Source: Membranipora membranacea (Eukaryota > Bryozoa > Gymnolaemata > Cheilostomatida > Membraniporidae). Taken from it: DNA of 64,000 bases. The stretch spans positions 21,920,283 through 21,984,282 of the forward strand of contig OU612066.1 in assembly GCA_914767715.1 (NCBI GenBank), in the 5' to 3' direction. How positions within the stretch are numbered: position 1 is the stretch's first letter; each line of letters starts with the position of its first letter. The position numbers and the translations under genes are program-made. A model generated the notes under the pieces. It ran no database searches and was not told the DNA's origin. It saw nothing but the letters and a program-made list of their open reading frames with translations. This document shows positions 1-11,259 of this stretch, piece after piece.

Positions 1-360
1 GGATTAGCTTTCGGTTATTCAGATGCAAAACTTCTGCAATGATATTTAAATTCACAGTGTACTTTTGTATACCCTTCACTGCCTTTGTCATATTTATAGT
101 AGCAGGGACTATTGAATATATAAAGTTGTCCTCTCATTGACATTGAGGGAGCAACTTCAAATTAATTTTTTTATCGTTTATTTGGTCGGAGGCTTGTAAA
201 GACAGGCTACCCAACTCAAGCTTCGTCAGTTGTTGCAATATCAGTTTCACATGAAATTAATGCGTTTATAGTAGTAGATCACCATATAAGTCAGTAAAAG
301 CTTTCTGAAACCAAAACTCCACCCATTTGTAAAGTTTATTGTGAAATTAGGAAATTAAGA

Positions 361-493
361 AAATTTCTTAATTTACTAATTTTCCAAAAGAAAAAACTCT
401 GGGTACCAGTCTTCAAAGAAAACATTAAATGTTTTCGTTGAAGACTGGTACCCAGAGTTTTTTCTTTTGGAAAATTAAGAAATTTTCTTAATT
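361..493. repeat. Long inverted repeat in a TRIM-A intron
   Basis: Two arms of roughly 50 bp, near 361-415 and 438-493, are reverse complements, both centred on CTGGGTACCAGTCTTCAA, with a short A/T-rich loop. It lies in the intron just before the last coiled-coil exon. The same intron of TRIM-C (about 40318-40365) keeps only one arm. Confidence 0.8.
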
Positions 494-560
494 TCCTAAT
501 TTTCTTAATTATAGTAGCTATAAAATAACATACACATCGAATTGCCTTCTTATTTTACAG

Positions 561-2037
561 GTTGATTTGCTGCGAACAAAGAAGATATTAGAGACTAAAC
601 TGGATGATATGACTGTTGACGAATTCAAAGGTCTAGTGGTGGAAAATCAACTGAATATCCAGACCAATGGTAAATATGTTTTTCCTGCTGCTTCAATCGT
701 CATCTCGCCATCTTGCCACCCTCCACGTTATAATGCTATGAAAATTTGCGTGCAAACCTGCAAAGTGATAAATTGATGCACAATAAGTTTGAAGTGGAAA
801 TGTTGGGCTCTGCATGAGGAGCCACTAACTGAGCAACAACCCTGATAATGCGAAGGATGGCATTAATCCTAGTGAACGATTTGTTTTAAGTGTCTTGTTC
901 ATTTTTAAACCGCGTAAAAACAAAAAAATAATTTGTTATATTTCAGAATCTGACACCACAGAGATAAACGCTGCTCTGGTTCCGACAGACGACTTTTTGA
1001 TCGGTGATGACCTCATGAGAAGTAGGAGACCTCCGACCTCAATGAGGCTGGTGAAGCAGCTTGCAGACAATCACAATTGCTACACATCATGTAGTTATAA
1101 AGGTGTGACTTATGTAGGTCTAAGCAGCAGCTCAATCAACAGAATAGATGAAGCTGGTAACAAGACATCAGACTTCATCAAACTACCCACTTACATCATC
1201 ACCATAAGAGCTCATCAGGATCGACTCTACATTCTCGCGTACGGAAAACCTTACAAGATCTATGTGTATGATTTGAATGGTCAACAGATCACAACTTGGG
1301 ATCACACTGACAGCAACAGTTCTTATGTCGGCAACAAACTTTGTATTGTAAAAAACCAGATTCTTGCTGCTGATGCTACCAATAAGAGAATCACAATCTA
1401 TGACCTCAACGGAGGAGTAGTAAGACAGATTCCGTGTCCTAATATCCCAACCAACACCTACATATCCATGTGTTCAGCAGGAGAAGACTCTGTCATCATC
1501 ACCACAGGCTCACCTCCTCAGGTATTCAAGTTCAACATGAGCACAGACACTGTACTCTGGACAACTAACCTCACAGCAGCACCATACTCTGTAGCCAGCA
1601 GTAATGATGTAGTACTGGTCAGTGGAGATGGATGCAACGGCAGTAAGAGAGGTGTATGGATAGAAGTTCTAAATACAGCGACTGGTGAGAACTGTACTCG
1701 TTAAATCATATTATATACATGTAGGTCTTTCGTATAACAATAGAGTACTACAAAGTCCTGGTTAAATTAGTTTAGGGATTAGGGGATCAGTACCCTCATC
1801 GAAGCAACCAAACCACCAGTGAAATGTACGGATTTTGTTACCTCGTTCTGTGTGGTGTAATGTATGCGTATACTTTCTTATCCTCTATTGCAAATTTCAG
1901 GTGAACACATAACAGAATTTAACGATCAAGAAGGAGTAAAGGCTCAAGTGTTTGATTTATGGACAGAGAATAACAGACTGCTGGTGCCCAGCTTTTATCA
2001 GAGCTCTGTGCTGTGTTATGAACTTCTCTATGATTAA
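561..2037 (+). CDS. TRIM-A: 3' part of a TRIM-like gene (end of coiled coil plus beta-propeller)
   Basis: Three last coding exons of a RING/B-box/coiled-coil/propeller gene whose 5' part lies left of the window: 561-669 (coiled-coil end, 36 codons, phase 1 out), 947-1684 (propeller) and 1901-2037, ending in TAA at 2035-2037. Frames join without a stop and give 327 aa. The propeller part shows repeated short blades with the spacing seen in NHL/WD-like folds, such as SYKGVTYVGL, RLYILAYG, YKIYVYDLNGQQI and DSVIITTGSP. In TRIM proteins this domain binds substrate while the missing RING would load ubiquitin. Exons and introns align with TRIM-C at 40437-41879; the propeller exon is 9 nt shorter, in frame. 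It looks functional as far as it is visible. The exact beta-propeller class is an inference. Confidence 0.8.
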
Positions 2038-2129
2038 TGTTTAGCTTTCAGTAACTTTATATAGGCGGCGAATTTATATATAAATTATGATTCACCCAAA
2101 ACTGTTGCCCACTTGATGAATTCATTTCC

Positions 2130-2135
2130 AATAAA
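2130..2135 (+). terminator. Polyadenylation signal of TRIM-A
   Basis: Canonical AATAAA 93 bp after the TRIM-A stop, at the same place as in TRIM-C (41972-41977). Confidence 0.6.
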
Positions 2136-4121
2136 CAAAATTTAGTTTTGGATATTTTGAGGTCAACCTTATCAGCATAAAGCTCACCACCATCAAGGCC
2201 GATAAACGTTATACTTTATAGAGTTCAAACCAAGTTAAATCATTAACTGTTACAACAAACTATTGGCAGCTGATTGCATTGTTTACAAAAGTGTTACGCT
2301 AACAATTCCCGCCTATTTATTACATTCCTTTTACAGTAATTTCCAAAACTTCCAGCCTAAAATTTGTTTTAAAAGATTTATGTATTTACGCCTGTAATCA
2401 AGAAGACCCAAATACTGTCCTTAGTGGTTAGTCTCAGCAGGGGGAGGGGAATTCAATTTTTACTGGATTGAGCCCCTATTGATAGCTTCTAACCTATTTA
2501 ATTTCCACCATAAGTAAGCTGTTTACTCTATGATTTATTTCCATTTCACACAAAAAATACAGATTTAAACTTATTTAATTTCAACTGCATAAGCAATTAT
2601 TTCCGGCGCCACAGTACTGTCCACCAAAGTCCACATGTTCTGATAGGATGGCACTGCAATTGTAACTAGCAGTAGGCAAAAGACTGAGATACATCGAAGT
2701 CATCAAGCCCTTTTGAATCCAGCTTGAATATACATGTTAAGGCTTTCCGGCGAGTCAACCTTAACGCAAGCGCTACAGTCAGGATGGAGAACATCATCAA
2801 AGTTGAAATAAGCAGTACTGTATTTTTAGTAAAACACGCATTATAATAACAACATGGCAACTTTGGGAACAGGACATTTTCCTGAGCACCATGCTGATAG
2901 ATACAATAAAATATTTTATGCATTGATGCCAGAACGGTGTCGACAAAGAAGGCAGTTGGTTGAAAACAGATTGACCAGCTTCCTTACTATTGTTTCTCCA
3001 AAATGGACAAATCTATGTATACAACCTTTGCTCTATACTGTAAGTATCAATTGGATGGCTGATGATTCTGATATTTCCGAAGTACAACATGTTAATACAA
3101 GAAATATGTGAGATCATGGATAAACTCGCTCCGCAGACAGTTTCAATGCTTTAGACAGGGTTAATAACTCATGCTCAGGATCCTTAGTGTCATGAGCTAG
3201 TTTTAGATTATGAAGTGCATGATGTGAATGCTGATGTCAGCATTGTAAGTATAGCAAGACCCGCAGGCAGCGAGAATTGTTGACAGACATTAGACAATAG
3301 ATTTTGACCGTATTCATTGCAAATATGAATATGTGTCTGGTAAAAAGACCCTTACACACAACTACTACCCCTCTGGTTCAAGCTGGGCTTTGTACATATT
3401 TGGGATTGTTCCTTTGGTTGCGTTTTGTTCTCGACGGAAAACTATTGTAGTAAATTTGTGACGCCAATATCAGTAGATCATGTTGCCATGCTTTGTCATC
3501 AGATACATCATTCTTAGTCTGAGCTTAGAATCAGTGTTGACCTCTTCTTGAAGTATCTTCATCGGAAGGACTATTCTGTGGTTTTTCTCCTTTGATGCGA
3601 TGCCAGTAGGCCTAACCCCGAGCCGGCGTCAGTGATATTAGCGCTTTGTGGTGGCTGATACGTAAACCTGATCGATCTGTGTTGGATCTTCTCAGGTGAC
3701 CCAACATCTATGTTGAAGGTGGAGTCAATCGTTGGCCAGTCACAAAACTCCACTGAGAGGTGGTTCTGACTAAAACATCTACTGTCCGCCCAGACGGTCT
3801 CTGGAAAGCGATTGATAAAAAACTTTCACTGGTAATATTTGGTTGTTGAGCAATTGAGAGTTGTCTCCTCATTGATTATTTTGAGACAACTCTAAACAGG
3901 AAATGAATGATCGGCCATTTTGGAACTTATGCAGACAACATGCCATATGATTCCATCTGCCTAAGCTGCTTTCCTTTAGAATTGTTAAATTCTTGAAACT
4001 AATGTCTGTATGTATTAATTAATAAGTGAGAACATTAAAACATCTGCAACCAATTAACTAACATTCATTGCTGAAGCTTCTGGTACTGAACTCTACTTGG
4101 GTCTTGGAGAGTGATGTTTGT
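2136..4121. other. Spacer after TRIM-A, paralogous to 41980-44250
   Basis: No convincing gene. Most of this stretch aligns by eye with the spacer after TRIM-C, for example around 2580-2980 with 42478-42880 and 3590-3780 with 43500-43680. About 115 bp at 2990-3105 are absent from the other copy. A short-hairpin repeat lies at 3857-3893. The 85-codon minus-strand open frame at 2666-2923 is discussed among the rejected items. Confidence 0.5.
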
Positions 4122-4268
4122 CCACAGGTCTACTCCAAAACCTGGGATTTTAGCAATGTTTGACTGCCCCCCTTGAGTTTTTGTTGTTTTGTTCTACAAA
4201 ACAAAAACAAAATCTCAAGGGGGCAGTCAAACATTGCCAAAATCCCAGGTTTTGGAGTAGACCTGTGG
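4122..4268. mobile_element. Foldback hairpin element, about 147 bp
   Basis: Near-perfect inverted repeat: arms 4122-4192 and 4200-4268 with a loop of only a few bases; ends read CCACAGGTCTACTCCAAAAC and its complement. The paralogous spacer near 44250-44350 runs through without it, so it inserted after the module duplicated or was lost from the other copy. No clear target-site duplication. Confidence 0.7.
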
Positions 4269-4448
4269 CTGGGGGGTGATTCATAGATACGATAGGACAG
4301 GTAGGTATCTGGAGTAACAAGCATGTTTACATTGCAAAAACATGTAATGCTTCCCAGCGGGCACATTGTATGCGGCAACATGTTTCCAATGTCGCAATTG
4401 GATTGTTTCTCTGTTGCATGGTACACGTTTAACATTCAATATCTTTTA

Positions 4449-5601
4449 GAGGCATAAACGGTGCATACAAAGCATCACAGTTTTTTTCAATATGGTAACT
4501 GCGCAATAATTACAGCTACTTTACTAGAGAGTAATTTGCAATAATACTGGCATCATATGGGATAAAATGCTTTGCAATTTGTTTGCTAACACACTGTGTG
4601 GCTCCAAATTGTGTGCAATTCTATTTTGCACTGTTTTATTCCATTTTCTTAAAATCAAATCTAGTCTCTAAACTGCATGGGAATCAAAGGCCCCCTGCAG
4701 TGAAAGAATGAGGGAAAGAATGGAAGGCAGACAGATGAAAATAGCATACCTGCACTTTACCTATATGTATATGTATAAACAGTCATCTGAAGTCTTTGCC
4801 ATTGAAAATGTGTGAAAACCACTGATACTTGATACAATGACCAATTTCGCTAGGTCATCAGGATGTCACAGAGTCAGCACAGTCTCTTCGTCGGTAAAGT
4901 CCGCTTTTTCCCATTCACGAGCGTCACTGGTGTACCAATAATTTAAAATTTTCATTTACGACTTTATCACCAAATGATGCATAATAAAGCCACACCTACA
5001 TTTTCCCTGAGCCAATCATTCAGATCAATTTTGGAAACAAAGTTGTGTGGAAGAGCCAATGATTGGCTCAGGGAAAATGTAGGTGTGGCTTTTATGATGC
5101 ATCATTTGGTGATAAAATGAAATTTTTGAATTATTGGTACACCAGTGACGCTCGTGAATGGGAAAAAGCTTACTTTACCGATGAAGAGGCTGTGCTGACT
5201 CTGTGCTGACTTGAATACTTTTTCATCTTGGCCAAACTAGTAAGTTAGTATGGTTCTCACATATTTTGTGTAGAATATTTCTATAACTGCTGTTTTATTG
5301 TATTAAGGAGAATTGTATTAGAGAATTAAAATGCAACCATGAAATTTTAATATGTAGACCTTCTTTCACTCTTTTCATCCCCTCTTTCATTCTGGGCTGC
5401 AGCTTCGCTGCAGAACATATGTGATGGGAATGATGCGTTTATGACTGCGTATAGAGGCATAAATGGTGCATACAAACCAACACAGTGTTTTCCAATATAG
5501 AAACTGCACAGTAACTACAGCTACTTTGCTAGAAATCTATTTTGCACTGTTTTATTCTATTTTCTTGAAATCAAATCTAGTCTCTAAACTGTATGGGAAT
5601 G
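4449..5601. repeat. Direct repeat pair flanking a foldback element
   Basis: A segment beginning AGAGGCATAAACGGTGCATA at 4449 recurs at 5451 as AGAGGCATAAATGGTGCATA. Similarity continues through the stretch ending ...TCAAATCTAGTCTCTAAACT (about 4660 and 5575). The two copies bracket the foldback at 4872-5200. No coding content recognised. Confidence 0.6.
4872..5200. mobile_element. Foldback (MITE-like) element with about 145-bp arms
   Basis: Left arm 4872-5020 starts AGTCAGCACAGTCTCTTCG; right arm 5059-5200 ends with its complement. The arms match over most of their length with a spacer of about 40 bp. There is no reading frame for a transposase, so it is non-autonomous. Family unknown. Confidence 0.75.
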
Positions 5602-6607
5602 ATGTGTTTATGACTGCTCAGCTGTTGAATTTGTATACATTACTTGTATTTATCTCCCCTGTTAAGCTGCTAACGTTTGGTAAGCCCTTATGACAACCCA
5701 ACTGCAATATAGTTATTTATATAAACCATTATTCAATAACTATGAAACATTAATACATGTCAGTATTTTAAAATAAGTTAATATACAGCCAGGGTTTTAA
5801 TTACCTGCATTAGGCACCACTTACCCAGCCGGCACAACTGTATCTAAACTATGTTGGAAGACTGAACTACGTCTGCCTGATGTGGCAATCGCTTCTCAGC
5901 CTATTGGTTAAGATCAAAGTGTCACTGCCAATGGCCGATTAGTGCCAGTTCAGTTTTGGCAGCTCGCTGCACACCCACGATTAGGAGGTCCACCATGGCC
6001 TCACCTCTAGGATGCATTCTAGATGTATCACATTATCAGTATGAGGATTTAGGGCACCTTGAGTCCATCTCTAGGGGCAGCCCAATCTTCTGTTTCTTCG
6101 CAAACAGCAAGATGTTGCAATCTGTCACGCTATTATATGTTGGAATGGTGCATTTTAGTAGATATTGTTACGATATATAAACTGCCTCTGCTACACATCT
6201 AACTAGAGGCTTGTATATATAGTAACCATGCGTTTACTTGACAGCAAAACTATACGCAATATTTTATACCTCATTACGTATCTTAGTTTAGTTATGATTT
6301 ATTAGATTTAATATCAATTAACATAGAGCGGTTCGATTTAGTCATTGTGATTCAGTCCACAGTGGATGTTGAGTAGTAGGGGCCCATCAGACCATCGGAC
6401 TTCCACTAGTGTAAGGGAAGTCATTGAGTCATACACAGTGTGCCTCGTGAAACTTCTGTCAAATACAATCTGGTTCAACTTTATTCGCAAAGAACATGGT
6501 AGGCCTAAAAAATAAACTAAATGTTGTGAGTGATATGATTGAGGTTGAACATCTTTTTCTTATTTCGCATAATATTGTGTTGGCAATGTTGAGAGACCAC
6601 ACTTGAT
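5602..6607. other. Spacer without recognised genes
   Basis: A/T-rich spacer. The short open frames here show no homologous exon in the other modules and no recognisable domain. Confidence 0.4.
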
Positions 6608-6712
6608 TGTAGATCAAGGTTGATCTGATTTGCCTGCATTTAAGTTATTTCCCTTCGGCTGGTGAGTCGGCTGTGGCTTGATAATCCAAATGCAGGTAAA
6701 TTGGATCATATT
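6608..6712. repeat. Imperfect inverted repeat (GTTTGCCTG family)
   Basis: Left end TTGATCTGATTTGCCTGCA and right end TGCAGGTAAATTGGATCAT are inverted copies. A related pair is found at 30931-31003 at the paralogous position, and a separate copy at 29258-29352. Probably a small MITE family. Confidence 0.5.
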
Positions 6713-6744
6713 TTATCAAAATGGACTGTTTCCAAATGATATTC

Positions 6745-7310
6745 CAGTTCAGCAAGCTCCTATTGGTATCTAGGCTGAAAATCATTGTGTTGTTGGGGTG
6801 ACGGCTCCTGAATATCAGTCTGAAGTAATGGCTACCGTAGGGCTTCTGCCTGTAAGTATAATACTTAAAACTCCCGCAGCTTCCAGTGTTAGGAGAGATA
6901 ACTCAAAATTAATAAACACCCGAAATAATGGAAATACTGTTTTTTGCCATTCTCAATCCTGCTTGCCACTTATGATGTTCCCAAAATCCCTAACTTTATC
7001 TGTTCTAGGTACTATTTTAAGCCTGAATCACCCGAAAAACATAGCATTTTTACAAACTCAGGGGAGTCAACTGACCAGAAAACTATCTGATAATGCAATC
7101 AGTTTGCGAAGAGATTGCTTGTTGCCAAATACCAAGCTTTTGTGATGGTGTATGCTTAACATATCATAGATATTGTCCATCTTCATAATGCGATGATTTG
7201 TGCAATGTGAAATGGGCTAGGGGATTTATGTAGCTTTATCCATGACACTCTATTTTTCAGAAATCCAGAAGCCAAAGGATATCTGATATTGTGTGCAAGG
7301 CCTCCGTCTG
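6745..7310 (+). pseudogene. Decayed 3' exons of the C18orf63-like gene (module 1)
   Basis: Two stretches match the last exons of the C18orf63-like gene in module 2. Around 6752-6905 aligns with exon 31039-31211 (it keeps QAPI and ILKTP-like words) but has an in-frame TAG soon after QAPIGI. The stretch after the acceptor at about 7260 aligns with the last exon starting at 32000. The upstream exons are absent. It is a duplicated gene end without a coding function that I can support. Confidence 0.55.
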
Positions 7311-7996
7311 ACTCGCATAATATTTTAACAACAGAAGCATAGATTACGAGATTCATCATGACGGCTTAACTCAAAATTATAAGGACGATCAGGGTAAAAG
7401 AAAGGTGTTTCGGCTCGTTGCAGAATCATTTCTCATCTCGGATTATACGACAGCTCCAGTATGGATTATTCATCAAGATACTACAGTTATACTACTGATT
7501 ATCGGAGATTATGAATATCAGATGTACTTAGTACATGATAAATCATGAACTCTATATGACTCATGGATTATGTGGCTGCCCTTAGATGGATAATTCTTCA
7601 AGATATTTCAGCTGTATCGGAATAACAAGAGATGACAATCCACTCAGACCTCTATGTCAGTACACCCGCACAGCTATGGTGAGTTTCGGCCATGACCCCT
7701 TACACGTTCAATCCAAGATAGCTTATTTGGCTTTCCAAATTTCTTTGTATTGGAACAGTAAAACACATGCAAAAAGATGACTGAAGCTGCAAAATGCAAA
7801 TAACAGGGTACGCATCTAACCAATGTTGCATTGAAATATTGGAAACAAAATTGTAATCAACACAGCCATGAAGATATTTAAGATGGAAAGACGCATCGAA
7901 TATTCCATAAGAAAACTACACATAAACTGGACCATGAACATAAAAAAGCCTGTGAGCCAGTATGAGTGTAAAAATAAATATATATATAGGGAGACA

Positions 7997-10900
7997 CTAT
8001 GAGATAATCCTGCGTATAGTGTTTCTCACAAAACTCTTGACAATCTTAAAACATTTGGTAACTCTTCTCTTTATACCATGCTGAACTCCACGCGTAGCCG
8101 ATATCTTGGTAGTAGACTGAGAGCGTTTCTCACAGACTCGTAATTTATCACTAGAAGTATCACACGGAATTTGAGAGCTTTCCTGCTGCACACATGTAGC
8201 TGGCTCAGGTTGTATTTCCTCATCAGTTTCGCAAATCGTTTCTCCTGATTCTGAAATAAGGTTAAAGTTTGCCCTCCATCACTGCTATAGTATGTTTGTT
8301 TATCGATTTTACTACCTCTGGTTCAAAGATTGACAGACCCATTCTAGTAGTCATTGTTTAAGAGTTCATGATTGAAGCTTGGCAAAAGGGCACACATTTT
8401 CGTTATCCTTCTTCCATGTGACAGAAATTACCAGTTCTAATTGAATGTGTAAAAGTTTCTCACTCACCCTGAGGAACTGTAAGGGTATCATTCTGTTGCT
8501 CCTGTATTTTACTCTCCAACCCATCTTCAGAATATTCGATTTCAGCTCTGTAAAATAGAAGTTCACTCGTTATAAATCACTGTGTTCAATTGTTGTGGGG
8601 GGGACAGCTCATAATACTGATGTTTCCCCCTTTTCAGATTTTCAACGTATATATTGTTCATAGGCATTAGTAATTGGCTGGTTGCTTCATAGTCATTATG
8701 ATGAAAATGAGGATAAATGGTACCACTGTTTACTACAGATCATTTTGTGTGGTCAGCTCGGAAGTAAATATCAAATAGGGGAACAAAATGTATCATAGCC
8801 TGGATTCTCTCATGAGATAAGGCAACCGTAACATTATCATGAGTGTTTTCTATTAAACAGCATTGATGCCTTTTATTATCTCGCGGTTTGATTGAAAGTG
8901 ATTGGCACATTGACAATGTGCGGAATGCTTTGCAAAATACTCATTGAAACTTACACGAAATGGTCCTTTGAGATGGTCTGGTAGATTAGTGTCGAGAGTG
9001 ACATATCTTGATTTTCTAGCTGCGTCAGTTTATTGGTGAACTCAAAGAGGCTTAGATTCAATGGCGTTTGTAATTCATTGTCGGGATAATCAAAGCCTCT
9101 ATCGTGCAGAGATGACCTGTTCATCAAATCATTCTCGACGCTTTGCCAAATGGATGTATCAAATACTCCAGGTCTAGCAAATAGCACAGAAATAACCAAA
9201 TTATATAATATAGTGATCAAGAGCAGACAAGTCAGTTGTCTATTTGTTATCAGTTCCCAATTTGGGACATATTTCCATACGTGTCTTTTTGCTTTTTGGA
9301 TAGAGTTGATTTGGGTACATGTTAGGAGAGGTATGCCTATCAGAGACAGCCAAATTACATCACTGATTGGACGATTATTCAGCTCTAGTCTAAGTGCCCA
9401 GACTCCAAGGCGCAGGGAGTTACTTGCGCACGCTATCAAACTAGAGGGAGAGGAGTTTGATAGCGTGCGCAAGTAACTCCCTGCGTTTTGGAGTCTGAGC
9501 ACTGAGACTTATTCAGCTCACAACATACTATGTTTAATATTAGTATGATATAAAGATAAAAATGAAAGCTTTTGCCCAAAAAGGCTATTTTTTAAGGTAT
9601 AACTATAAGTTGTCTTCTTATTGTGAATGTAAAGACAATCCTTAAACTTTCTCATTTCATATTTTTTATTGACAACTGTCATATTCCTATTGGCTGGGGA
9701 TGAAAGCTTTCACAGTTCTAGTCAGTTGCATGCAGCTTGCTAGTGATCTATCTGAATTTGGGTCTCAGCTGTAGTATGATATAAAGAAATAATAAAATGA
9801 ATACAAGTGACTAGTAGAACATCATTAAATACTCACCTTACATCATGTACCATATTTTGATCAGTCGGGATCTTCGATGACGAGACTCGATCATTAATTT
9901 TAAGAGAATCATCTACTAGTTGATTGAGGCTGTCGGTGAGCCGTGTAGTAAATAATGTGTCTGTAGTGAACTCTTCATCGCATGAGAAGGGAGACTCAGT
10001 GTCCAAGATGTCTGTGAGATCTGAGAATGTAAGAACTAATATGCTACACATCATAAATCGCTATTGATGTCCCATTTTTAGTTGGAGCTTCTCAATAAAA
10101 ATTAGCAAGATATCTACATCTCTTGTCATGTCATACGGTTCGTGATTTTCTTATAACTGGTTGGGTTTCCTCTGCAATCGCTCAATGAAGAGCTAAACCT
10201 CAAGTACTGTTCTACTTTTCAATGGTTGTATGGTTCATTGGATTCAATACAATTCAATTATTGCAATTGTGAAATGCTTCAGGGTGGTAAAACTATTAAC
10301 AAAGGCATAGTATTGGATAAATAACTCACAAATAACAACATAACAAATAACAAAGTCCCTCAGATAAGGATATTTACCATCAGAGAATTCACACATCTGA
10401 TCTTCATCCCGGAAACTTCCCTCCTCAGACCCGTATCCTGCATCTGATTCTGGAATCAAATATGTTTTGATAAGTTTCTAATAAAAATAATTAGTAATCA
10501 TATATGGTTGAACTTTTTGTATCGATGGCGATAAACCATGTCCGAGCAAGGGGTTAGAGACTCCTTGGTCTGAGCTTCTATCAATGTCTACATAACAGCT
10601 GCTTTGGTATAGGATTTTGCCCCGCGTTGAAAACACCATGTTATGAAACGGTTCATTGACAAAATCAGCTGCTTCAATGATTCGTATCATCATCACAACA
10701 ATAATGTGTTCTTGAAATTTAGACTCACCCTTCTGGCTTTTGCAGATAACTGCATCCTCAAAATCACTCACATCCCGCTGCTGGCCCTTGTGATCATCAT
10801 CGATATCACTCCACAACCTCGTGCTAACTACCTCACTACTACAATCATTGAAATGTGTGATATGTTATTTGACCCTCACTGATAAAGTCACCTAGTAGTA

Positions 10901-11252
10901 TCACTGCTACTTGTACTACTTGCTCATTGTGTCATTGTGCACTCAGAAGGCAGCGATTGCATCATTTTTGATAGCGTAACGCTGCTGATGACACATCATC
11001 TTTGGTTAAAATCTGATGGATTTTTTTGGAGCTCACAGACAGGGCATAAATATATCATTTTTTGATAAATGTGCGCTGGTGAATAATCTAAATAGTTAAA
11101 GCTTTCTCCTAGCCCAAACGAATTCAGGCCAAATCCCAAATATAAATGAATAATTGTAAACCATTACAAAAGAGTTGACAACTTGCCCACTATCAATTTA
11201 ATAACAGCAGTACTGAGAATAACGAGTACACTTACATGGCAGTTCTGTACAT
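7997..11252 (-). CDS. Novel family, copy 1: 306-aa acidic protein with basic C-terminal helix
   Basis: Seven exons on the minus strand: 11236-11252, 10729-10823, 10378-10449, 9837-10020, 8955-9173, 8468-8547 and 7997-8250. All have GT-AG borders and phases 2,1,1,2,2,1, giving 921 nt and 306 aa. The start ATG (11250-11252) is conserved in all three copies as MYRTA, with an in-frame stop just upstream. The body is acidic and serine-rich (SDIDDDHK, GSEEGSFRDED, TDSLNQLVDDSL, LNLSLFEF). The last 30 residues are basic and amphipathic (GIKRRVTKCFKIVKSFVRN...) with no acidic residue. No signal peptide, membrane helix in the spliced form, or known domain was recognised. It converges on the C18orf63-like fragment. 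I do not know its function; exon conservation in three copies is the main support. Confidence 0.75.
9386..9508. mobile_element. 123-bp foldback element with 11-bp target duplication
   Basis: Arms are near-perfect inverted repeats; the ends carry AGTCT(A/C)AGTGC followed by CAGACTCCAA. It is flanked by the direct repeat TTATTCAGCTC at 9375-9385 and again at 9509-9519. The same intron of copy 3 (near 50345) has a single TCAGCTC site and no element. The 9-11-bp duplication fits Mutator-like elements, which is an inference. Confidence 0.8.
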
Positions 11253-11259
11253 TTCTTTT

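Noticed and set aside
2666-2923. 85-codon minus-strand frame with a hydrophobic stretch, repeated at 42558-42815
   Set aside because: Both frames are open and have the same length, but of about nine base differences nearly all change the amino acid. No clear splice partner or family was recognised, so shared descent of non-coding DNA explains it better than a conserved protein.
3571-3753. Minus-strand frame VEFCDWPTIDS... that looks protein-like
   Set aside because: The paralogous stretch at 43500-43670 carries indels and a stop in this frame, and no neighbouring exons were found.
9150-9476. 108-codon plus-strand frame
   Set aside because: It is antisense to exon 5 and intron 4 of novel gene copy 1 and includes half of the foldback hairpin.
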